A stretch of 64,000 nucleotides of DNA from Megaustenia siamemsis (taxonomy: Eukaryota > Mollusca > Gastropoda > Stylommatophora > Ariophantidae), in the NCBI GenBank assembly GCA_032433765.1, contig JAVIAB010000025.1, forward strand, positions 41,082,148-41,146,147. Reading direction: 5' to 3'. Shown here one piece after another: positions 30,201 through 42,200 of this stretch. Positions within the stretch are counted from its first letter, which is position 1. Each line of letters begins with the position of its first letter. The notes beneath the pieces are model-generated. The model had not been told where the DNA came from. It saw nothing but the letters and a program-made list of their open reading frames with translations, and did no database searches. A program made the translations under genes and the position numbers.

Positions 30201-33200
30201 AACAACAACTTAAATGGTTTGGCCACCTGGTCAGAATGAATCCTCAACAATCACCATCAAGGGCGTTCTTCTCGAGAATGCATGGAAAAAGACCAAGAGG
30301 AAGACCCAGAAGAAGATGGATAGATGCAGTGACAGAGACATGTAACAACAAAGGAAAATCACTAATTCAGACAGTTCGAGCAGCTCAAGAACGACAAATG
30401 ATATAAACCACGACACCTTTTAGGTATCAGTGAAAGAGAAAAGAAGAGGAAGAGAAGAAAAAACATGAAAAATACGCATATGGGGGAGGGGGGGGGAAAG
30501 AGACTGGTTGGTTTCAAGGCAAGACGCCGGGCTCGAGACAGTGAGGTTGTGAATTCAAATACCGGCTTTCACTAGTTGGGATTTTTATTTGTGATTTCTG
30601 GCTGCAGCAACCACACCTGGTCTTAGCAGCGGGGCCCGGCTTGAAATGTCAATTACTCAGCGATTGAAAAAAATATGAGTACCTCCGAAGTTGGAGTTTT
30701 CTGCATGTGCGCGAAGGACCCCTGTGCTGCGAGGAACCCCTGTGCACACGGCTGTCAGGGAGTTATTTGGGGGTCATCATCATGAACTCCGAACATGTCC
30801 ATAGGTGCTCAGATCCCCTCCTCAGCAAGTCCCCGCAGTGTCCAGCGACTGACGACTCCAGTTCTATGTTGGTTGATAAGTCTTCTCACACGCCCACTAA
30901 GTTTCTCATTTCTGGGTGTGTCAATCTTCCCTGACACATCATCCCTGGCTGCCAAGGAGAAACGGATTAACACGCACAATACAGTATCTAGTCTCTAGGT
31001 GACTTCACCATTGATGAAAGCTGGCGAATACAAAAAAACACAATCGCACGCGCATACACGCACACAAAAGAAATAACATCAGAACTCAAACTATGAATTG
31101 TTAAATGTTATATTTACTGAAAATTTCTATATGTTGCAAAAAAAATTTCCATATGTTGGAAGAATTTTTTTTATATGTTGCAAAAAAATTTCTATATGTT
31201 GCAAAAACAAATTTCTATATGTTGCAAAAACAATTTCTATATGTTGCAAAAAAAAATTCTATATGTTGCAAAAAAAATTTCTATATGTTGCAACAAAAAT
31301 TTATATATGTTGCAAAAAAATTTATATATGTTGCAAAAACATGGACATTAAATATCGAAACATAAAACTGAAGCCTTTGAAATGTGTATCTCTGGGAAAA
31401 TGAAGAGAATTGGGTGGGGAAAAAAAAGACAAACAAGAAAATTGTGAATCAGCTAAAAATAAAATTAAAAAAACTACTTAACACAATTTGAAAAAGACAG
31501 CTGGAATTTTTAGGACATGTGAAGAGATATAATAGTCAACTAAAAGTCAAATTACAAGGCAGACGGAGCAGAAGAGGCCAAGACTAATGTGGGTTGATAA
31601 TATCAAAAGATGGACGGGTGAACCTATGACAACGTGCACATCAAAACAAGATACAGAGGAAAATGACGCTCTATGACAGCCAACCTTCGATGTGGAGACG
31701 GCACTCAATGATGGATGGCGCTCCATGGTAGCCAACCTTCGATGTGGAGACGGCACTCAATGAATGGCGCTCCATGCTAGCCAACCTTCGATGTGGAGAC
31801 GGCACTCAATGATGGATGGCGCTCCATGCTAGCCAACCTTCGATGTGGAGACGGCACTCAATGATGGATGGCGCTCCATGGTAGCCAACCTTCGATGTGG
31901 AGACGGCACTCAATGATGGATGGCGCTCCATGCTAGCCAACCTTCGATGTGGAGACGGCACTCAATGAATGGCGCTCCATGCTAGCCAACCTTCGATGTG
32001 GAGACGGCACTCAATGATGGATGGCGCTCCATGGTAGCCAACCTTCAATGTGGAGACGGCACTCAATGAATGGCGCTCCATGCCAGCCAACCTTCGATGT
32101 GGAGACGGCACTCAATGATGGATGGCGCTCCATGCTAGCCAACCTTCGATGTGGAGACGGCACTCAATGAATGGCGCTCCATGCTAGCCAACCTTCGATG
32201 TGGAGACGGCACTCAATGATGGATGGCGCTCCATGGTAGCCAACCTTCAATGTGGAGACGGCACTCAATGAATGGCGCTCCATGCCAGCCAACCTTCGAT
32301 GTGGAGACGGCACTCAATGATGGATGGCGCTCCATGGTAGCCAACCTTCGATATGGAGACAGCACTCAATGATGGATGGCGCTCCATGGTAGCCAACCTT
32401 CGATATGGAGACAGCACTCAATGATGGATGGCGCTCCATGGTAGCCAACCCTCGATGTGGAGACGGCACTCAATGATGGATGGCGCTCCATGGTAGCCAA
32501 CCCTCGATGTGGAGACGGCACTCAATGATGGATGGCGCTCCATGGTAGCCAACCCTCGATGTGGAGACGGCACTCAATGATGGATGGCGCTCCATGGTAG
32601 CCGACCCTCGATGTGGAGACGGCACACAATGAATGAATGGCGCTCCATGGTAGCCAACCTTCGATGTGGAGACGGCACTCAATGAATGAATGGCGCTCCA
32701 TAGTAGCCAACCTTCGATGTGGAGGCGGCTCTCAATGATGGATAGCGCTCCATGGTAGCCAACCTTCGATGTGGAGATGGCACTCAATGATTGAATGAAA
32801 AAAAACAACTGTTTATTACTAAAAATCTAAATTTCGTACAAACATAAACAAAATTATGTTTTAAACTAACAATTTACATGCTTCTTCACAACCATCTAAA
32901 AACGTATGTGATAACCATGTTTTCTTACAACCATTAAAAAAAATACCACACAATGAAACTCAGAAAGCAGCTGTCTATTATTTCCTTTGCGCTCCCAGTA
33001 AAAGACCTGTAGCTTAAGAATACGTGGTCCAGTGAATTATTTTGGTTCTCAACATGACCTTTCTAATGAATATTTCAGGTGAGATCATTCGCTGGGAGCA
33101 GCAGGTCCGACTTCGTCACATGACCACACGGAGGTACCTATGTATTGATGCCAACCACGAGATCTCTCTGACCATCGATAATGAGGACCCAAAGACTGTC

Positions 33201-36200
33201 TTCAGACTACACTCTGTTCTCAGTGTGAGTAAAACAGAACATTTAGCCAATCTTTCTAGAACAAAAATGTTCTAAAATAAATAACCTAAGGTAAGCTGGT
33301 GATTGTCTTAATCGCTAAGAGTGAAAACAGTAAATGATAGACCTTAAGGTGAAGGAAAGCACAAATAAAAGACTCAAACTCAATAGTAAAAAGATAAGTA
33401 ATAATAGCAATAATGAAATAGACATCACCGCAATGCACAATAAGGACAAGTGGAACAATATTAAAACAGGTAATGAATTTAAATATCTAGGAAAATTGTT
33501 AACCTCAGATGGTAGATGTACAACAGAGGTGAGATGCAGAATGGCTCAGACAAAAGCAGCTTTCCGTTACATGAGGAGAATACTGTGCAATCCATTTTTG
33601 ACAATAGAAACAAGAAAAAGAGTTCTTAAATGTTATGTAGAGCCAGTCTTAACATATGGATGTGAATCATAGACAATAGGACAGCGGTTATGAAAATCAC
33701 TGGAGGTTGCAAAAATGTGGTTTTACAGACGAATGTTGAAAATACCATGGACAGCTAAGAAGAGTAATGAAAATGTTCTGAAAGAGGTCCAAACAAAAAG
33801 AGAGCTAATGTCCAACATTAGGAAGAAACAATCATCATTTTTTGACCATGTCCATGGCCATAAGGGAACAGCTGGAATATATTGTAACAACTGGGAAAAT
33901 TGAGGGACGAAGAGATAGAGGAAAGCAAATAGAAAAGATACCAGACAGCTTAAGAGAATGGCTTGCCAGAAAGTCAACAACAGAAATGATAAATAACTGT
34001 CAAGATCAAGAGTTGTGGAGAAACATGATCACCTACGCCAGCAGGCATGGCACTTGATGATGATAACATAAGTAGATTTCTACAATAAACAATTCGCTTC
34101 ATTGAAAATCATCGATCCATCGATACTAAATACAATTAAGACTAGACAAATGTGATTTGTGGGCCATGTTTAACGACACAACAGTCTACTAAAAGTAATC
34201 TTTGAGGGGAAAATACAAGGTAGCAGAGGCAGACCAAGACTAACATGGACGAGCTACATCAAAAGATGGACAAATCAGCCTATGACAACCTGCATCATCA
34301 AAGCAAGAGACAGGGCAGAATGGCGCCCCATGGTAGCCAACCTTCGTTGCGGCGATGGCACTCGATGATGATGAAAATATAAAACTGCAAAACAAAATTT
34401 CACGCCAATCCACCAAAGAGTTACGAGAAAATTGATTTTGAGTTTCGGCAACAATTTCTGAACCGGACTTTAGATTCTGAAATGAAGAAAGTAATAGGAA
34501 AACTAAAATTTTCGTGACAAACAGCAGTACCGACCTCGCATCCATAGACATATCGACACCCCTACAATGGTGCCACGTCATGTCTGTTAATTTTTAAAAT
34601 TCATCACGTGTCCTTAATGCGTACAGAGAACAAGTGGGCGGGTTGGTAGATGCAATGTGCACCACTACGAACAATACTGGCAATTACCGTACACGCTTAT
34701 CTAACATAGAAGTTCCTACATAATTTCATTCATTAAATTATGAGTCTATAATTATCGGCGTATGGTGGTTTTGGCTAACCCATTTATGTTGTTATTAAAC
34801 TACTCTTTTTGTGACGGACAATTAAGCCCATTTGTTATAATGAAGAAGTGTGTAGTGGACAAATAAACGAGCCGAAATGAGTTTATTTCATTGACATTTT
34901 TGAGACGGTTTCTGCCAGCTATTTTGGCCCTCTATTTGCATTTCATTTTTATTTTCATGTTTTATTTGTGTAGCTTGTACAGCGAGGTGAAATAGGTTGC
35001 GGTGTTTTGTTTCATGTTGGCAAAGTCCTTCCTTTCTTCCTTCCTTCCTTCCTTCCTTCCTTCCTTCCTTCCTTCCTTCCTTCCTTCCTTCCTTCCTTCC
35101 TTCCTTCCTTCCTTCCTTCCTTCCTTCCTTCCTTCCTTCCTTCCTTCCTTCCTTCCTTCCTTCCTTCCTTCCTTCCTTCCTTCCTTCCTTCCTTCCTTCC
35201 TTCCTTCCTTCCTTCCCTCCCTCCCTCCTTCCCCTCCCTCCCTCCCTCCCTCCCTCCCTGCCTTCCTTCCCTCCCTCCCTGCCTTCCTTCCCTCCCTCCC
35301 TGCCTTCCTTCCCTCCCTCCTTCCCTCCTACCCTCCTACCTTCCTACCTTCCTACCTTCCTTCCTTCCTTCCTCCCCTCCCTCTCCTCCCCTCCCTCCCT
35401 CCCTCCCTCCCTCCCTGCCTTCCTTCCCTCCCTCCTTCCCTCCTACCTTCCTACCTTCCTTCCTTCCTTCCTCCCCTCCCTCTCCTCCCCTCCCTCTCCT
35501 CCCCTCCCTTCCTCCCCTCCCCTCATTTTTTTACTCTATCTTTCTTTCTTATTCTCTCCCTCCTATGTCGTCTCTCACTATCCGCCTCTCTCCAACCAAC
35601 CTCTCTCGGTCCCCACCCTACACATTTTTCCCCATTCATCTCTCTTTACTCTCAACTCCACCTCGCCCTTTACCGCCCATTTCTCTGTCACTGACAGGAA
35701 CGGGACGAGATTCACTTTGAGAGCTACGCTAGAATCGAGCACGTCCTGACAGGCTTCTGGCTACACGCCCTAAAAGGTGAGAGCTACCAGAGGTTCATTT
35801 CTTCAACTCTGACATTGTGTTACTTCCTTCAAAAACCATTCTTATAAATAGGATTCCTATAAACATGATTCTTATAAATAGGATTCCTATAAACAGGTTT
35901 CTTATAAATAGGATTCCTATAAACAGGAATCTTATAAATAGGATTCCTATAAACAGGATTCTTATAAATAGGATTCTTATAAATATGATTCCTATAAATA
36001 GGATTCCTATAAAAAGGATTCCTATAAACAGGATTCCTATAAACAGGATTCTTATATATCATCATCATCAAGTACCGGGCCTAGTGGCGTAGGTGATCAT
36101 GTCTCTCCCAAACATTCGATCTCGGCAGCTATTTATCATTGTTTGTCAGGTCAGGTAATTTTACCTGCTACTGTATGCAGTAAACAGTACAACCTGCGGC

Positions 36201-39200
36201 TGTCTTGCAGGTAAGCTCGGGAGAGTAAAAGGCTAAGGGAGTGTACCCCGAAGTAAAACAACCCCACTGCCTTGTGGGTGAGACTTTTTACTCAAAGGCT
36301 AGCGGAGACAACAGAAAACCACCGTCGTAATTTCTTTGTTTAATCATAAAGCTTATATATAGGATTCTTATAATAGGATTCTTATAATAGGATTCTTATA
36401 ATAGGATACTTATAATAGGATTCTTATAGATAGGATACTTATAAATAGGATTCTCATAAATATGATTCTTATAAATAGAATTCCTATAAACAGGATTCTT
36501 ATAAATAGGAATCTTATAAATAGGAATCTTATAAATAGGATTCTTATATATAAGATTCTTATATATAGGATTCTTATATATAGAATTCTTATATATAGGA
36601 TTCTTATACATAGGATTCCTATAAATAGGATTCTTATATATAGGATTCTTATAAATAGGATTGTTATAAAATAGGGTTGCAATAAATAGGAAGCTTATAG
36701 ACACTATTCTTATAGATAGGCTTATTATAAATAGGCTTATTATAAATAGGCTTGTTATAAATAGACTTGTTATAAATATGATTTTTAAGAGGCTTCTTCT
36801 CAAAAAGATTCCTATAAATGAACATCACATAGATTTCCTATAAATAGGCTTCCTATAAATATGCTTCTTATCAATACACTCCCCTGTCTCATTAGACATT
36901 GCATTATGGCACGATGTAATATACATGTAAAATAGTATCAGTCTGCTAAACTAGTAGAGAGACGAGACCAACTACGACGTTTCGTCACATGCCTTCATCA
37001 AGGACAAAATAACAAATATCATTACAAAAATACCACTCTAAAATAAATAAAATATATAAATTCGAAAGTCGAATGGCACAAGTGGAACAGTTTGGATATG
37101 GCGAAATAGGGGAACAAAGGCGAGATTTCCGTGCCTGTTGGTCACATGACAACAAGGTAATAGGGCAGGTTGGATGTTGAGTGCTGTAAAGGAGACAATC
37201 TTTGTGGGAAAATTAGAAAGGGCTCCATGAGGGTGGGAGGAAGGAAGGGTCACTTGAGGGTGGGAGCAAGGATGGGTCACATGAGGGTGGGAGCAAGGAA
37301 GGGTCACGTGAGGGTGGGCGGAAGGATTGGTCACTTGATGGTGGGAGGAAGGATGGGTCACTTGAGGGTGGGAGGAAGGATGGGTCACTTGAGGGTGGGG
37401 GGAAGGAAGGGTCACGTGACGGTGGGAACAAGGAAGGGTCACGTGAGGGTGGGAGCAAGGAAGTGTCACGTGAGGGTGGGAGGATGGAAGGGTCAGGTGA
37501 GGGTGGGAGGAAGGAAGGATCGCGTGAGGGTGGGAGGAAAGAAGTCCCCATGAGTGTAGGTTAAAGGAAGGGTCGCAAAGGGTATGGAGAAAAGGAGAAA
37601 CTGGAGAGGCAACAAGGATGGGGAAGGAGAAAAAGATCACGTAAAGAAGAATAAAGATAGGACATGCGAGGGAGTGGAAGAGGGGACAAGTGATTAAAGA
37701 AAATAGTGACGAGTTTTCTCTTCTTTTCTCTTTTCACTGATACCTAAAAGGTGTCGTGGTTTATATCTTTTGTCGTTCTTGAGCTGCTCGAATTGTCTGA
37801 ATTAGTGATTTTCCTTTGTTGTTACATGTCTCTGTCACTGCATCTATCCATCTTCTTCTGGGTCTTCCTCTTGGTCTTTTTCCATGGATTCTCGAGAAGA
37901 ACGCCCTTGATGGTGATTGGTAAGGATTCATTCTGACCAGGTGGCCAAACCATTTAAGTTGTTGTTGTTCTATATATTCTTGGCAGGGTTTTGTTCCTAC
38001 TATTTTTCTTATGGTTTCATTTGGTATTCTATCTCTTCTTGTGTTGTTTGTTACTTTTCTCAAGCATCGCATCTCACATGTATTGATCTTTCTTAAATGT
38101 GATTTAGAAAGGGCCCATATTTGACTTTCATAGCACAAAGTTGGTATGAAGATGCTATTTATCATTTGTTGTTTAGCTGGCATAGAAATGTTTGGATGTC
38201 TTAGCAATGGTGAAAGCTGGTGACAAGAGTGTAAACCCTCTCAAATAGAGAGTGCCAAAACGGACTATGTAGGCGTTATCTCAAAAGTTAGCCTAAAGTG
38301 GTTGCAAAGGAGCGCAACTTGCGACTGTCTGTTTCTACAGCAGCGAGCGTAATGATAAACTTGTCAGGATGATAAACTTGTCAGGATGATAAACTTGTCA
38401 GGATGATAAACTTGTCAGGTGTAGAAAACGACACTCGCCCACAGAAGTTTCATGAAGGACTCTCACGTCTCGAGCAATTTTTCTGATATTTTCCTTTAAA
38501 CAAAAAATATTTCTTTAATATCCATAGCTCAGGCGTTCCATCAAAATTGTTTGTAATGTTTGCGATCTTGTGCAGCCATCTCCCATGACTCAACATTTGC
38601 ATGATAGTGTCATATTTCATGCAGACTTTCATCTTTTATAAGAATTGTGGGGCGACATCTAAGACTCGACCAATTTGCGAATTCAATGTTCATGATTCTT
38701 GCATCTTTCATGATTCTATCAACTCTCATGCTTCAAGCATCTTTCATGCTTCTAGCATCTCTCATGATTCTAGGATCTCTCATGATTCTTGCATCTGTCA
38801 TGATTCTAACATCTCTCAATATTCTAGCATCTTTCATGATTCTAGCATCTTTCATGATTCTAGCATCTCTCATGATGCTATCGGTAAAGCAATATTTATA
38901 ATTACAATTAATGCTACTGTACAGTTATATAGAACATTACAGTTCAATTCGGCATAGAACATTTTAGAAAAATGCATTAAAGTTTCAATGTATCATCATG
39001 TGTGTCTCAATTTATAACGTTTCGCAGACGAGGACTACATCAGGAAGCAGTTCAGGGGAATTGAGGATAGCCACGAGCAGAGCATGAAAGCCCTCCGATG
39101 GGACACGGCTAATGTTAGACAGGTGAGTCTGTTAGACAGGTGAGTCTGTTAGACAGGTGAGGTTGTTAGACAGGTGAGGTTGTGACCATCATCAAATAAG

Positions 39201-42200
39201 TGCCATGTCTGCTGGCGTAGTGATCATGTCTCTCCACAACTTTCGATCTCGACAGTTATTTATCATTTCTGTTGTTGACCTTCTGCCAAGCCATTCTCTT
39301 GAGCTGTCTGGTATCATTTCTCTTTGCTTCCCTCTATCTCTTCGTCCCTCAATTTTCCCAGTTGTTACAATATATTCCAGTTGTTCTCTTCTCATTACAT
39401 GGTCAACAAATGATGATTGTTTCTTCCTAATATTGGAAATTAGCTCTCTTTTTGCTTGGATCTACTTCAGAACGTTTTCATTACTCTTCTTAGCTGTCCA
39501 TGATATTCTCAACATTCTTCTGTAAATCACATTTCTACAGCTTTCAGTGATTTTTTTTGTCTGTTGTCCTATTGTCCATGATTCACATCCATATGTTAAC
39601 ATTGGTTCTACATAACATTTAAGAACTCTTTTTCTTCTTTCGATTGTCAAAAATGGATTGCATAGTATCTTTTTTTTTTTTTTTTTTGAAAGCTGCTTTT
39701 GCCCTGAGTCATTCTGCAGTCACCTCTGTCGTACATCTTCCGTCTGAGGTAAACAATGTTCCCAGATATTGAAGTTCATTTACCTGTTTTAATATTGTTC
39801 CACTTGCCTTTATTGTGCATTCCAGTGATGTCCAACTCTGTGCTATCAGTGACAGAATTGGACGCTGGACTCTAGAACAATAAGAAAGATAACGACCACC
39901 GAAATGAAATGTGTCAGAAGAATGACAGGAAACAGCTTAAGGGACAGAGTAAGAAACACTGACCTGAGGAAGAAACTCGAAATTGAACCAGCCATCGAAT
40001 ACATAAAGAAACAACAGATAAATTGGTTCGGCCACATAACAAGACAAAAAGAACTAACAATGACTCAAAGAGCCTTAAACAAACGCTAGAAAAACGCCAG
40101 ATTAAGAGGAAGACCGAGAAAGAGATGGATAAAGGGAATACTAGAGTCACTAGGAGGAATAACATCAGAAGAGGCCAACAGAAGAGCAAAGAATCGCAGA
40201 TTGTATCTCCCCTCGACGCCAACGGCAGCAGAGGAAGGATAGAAGAAGAAGAAGTGATGTCTTTTTTCTTTGTTGCTACCATTACTTCTGTCCCTTTGCT
40301 ATCGAGGCTGAGTGAGTCATTTTTACCTGAGAGTTAATACTATTTTTTATAGACAGGTGAGTTTGTGCATCGCCTTTGATATTTTTGGGCCTGCCCAATG
40401 ATTTTTTTGGGAAAATACCCCAATACTTGTGACGTCACGAGCTATGCGAACTATTGACGGCAGACCTCATTATACCCACGAGCCTTCGCAATGCTGGTAA
40501 CGTCACAACTATTGGTCGGTTCCCTCTGAGCGGCCAGGCTCATAGATTTAATTGTCGATGATTGTGACACCTGCGGGTTAATATTAGACAGGTAGGTTTG
40601 TGACATTTGATGTCATATCTCAGACAGGTAGGTTTGTGACATTTGATGTCATATCTCAGACAGGTAGGTTTGTGATATTTGATGTCATATCTCAGACAGG
40701 TAGGTTTGTGACATTTGATGTCATATCTCAGACAGGTAGGTTTGTGACATTTGATGTCATATCTCAGACAGGTAGGTTTGTGACATTTAATGTCATATCT
40801 CAGACAGGTAGGTTTGTGACATTTGATGTCATATCTCAGACAGGTAGGTTTGTGACATTTGATGTCTTATTATCACAGGTAATTTGGTGACATTTAATGT
40901 CATTTCTCAGACAGGTAATTTGGTGACATTTAATGTCATTTCTCATAAAGGTAAGTTTGTGACATTTAAGGTCATATCTCAGACAGGTAAGTTTGTGACA
41001 TTTAATGTCATATCTCAGACAGGTAAGTTTGTGACATTTAATGTCATATCTCAGACAGGTAAGTTTTTGACATTTAATGTCATATCTTAGACAGGTAAGT
41101 TTGTGACATTTAATGTCATATCTCAGACAGGTAAGTTTGTGACATTTAATGTCATATCTCAGACAGGTAAGTTTGTGACATTTAATGTCATATCTCAGAC
41201 AGGTAATTTGGTGACATTTAATGTCATATCTCAGACAGGTAAGTTTGTGACATTTAATGTCATATCTCAGACAGGTAAGTTTGTGACATTTAATGTCATA
41301 TCTCAGACAGGTAAGTTTGTGACATTTAATGTCATATCTCAGACAGGTAAGTTTGTGACATTTAATGTCATATCTCAGACAGGTAAGTTTGTGACATTTA
41401 ATGTCATATCTCAGATAGGTAAGTTTGTGACATTTAATGTCATATCTCAGACAGGTAAGTTTGTGACATTTAATGTCATACCTCAGACAGGTAAGTTTGT
41501 GACATTTAATGTCATATCTCAGACAGGTAAGTTTGTGACATTTAATGTCATATCTCAGATAGGTAAGTTTGTGACGTTTAATGTCATATCTCAGATAGGT
41601 AAGTTTGTGACGTTTAATGATTAATATCAGACATGCACGTTTGTTATATCAGATGTTAAAGTCAGACAAATGACGGCAAGTGTCAGACAGATAGCTTGTG
41701 ACATATGGCAAGTGTCAGACAGATAGCTTGTGACATATGGCAAGTGCCGGACAGATAGCTTGTGACATATGGCAAGTGTCAGACAGATGGCTTGTGACAT
41801 ATGGCAAGTGTCAGACAGATGGCTTGTGACATATGGCAAGTGTCAGACAGATGGCTTGTGACATATGGCAAGTGCCGGACAGATGACTTGTGACATATGG
41901 CAAGTGTCAGACAGATAGCTTGTGACATATGGCAAGTGCCGGACAGATGACTTGTGACATATGGCAAGTGTCAGACAGATAGCTTGTGACATATGGCAAG
42001 TGCCGGACAGATGACTTGTGACATATGGCAAGTGCCGGACAGATGACTTGTGACATATGGCAAGTGTCGGACAGATGACTTGTGACATATGGCAAGTGCC
42101 GAACAGGTAACTTGTGACTTGGCACATAATTAAACAAATAATCACATAATGAAACACGGACATTAGACAAGAAAACAGAACAGAGAATTGAAGCCTTTGA

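Noticed and set aside
34997..35749. Three overlapping frames of 230-250 codons rich in Phe-Leu-Pro-Ser
   Set aside because: Produced by (TTCC)n, which is open in several frames; the real exon d lies at 35698-35776 in its own frame.
40600..41624. Repetitive plus-strand frames ([12 protein letters not shown]) as a repeat protein
   Set aside because: 36-bp array units; best explained as amplified splice-donor sequence.
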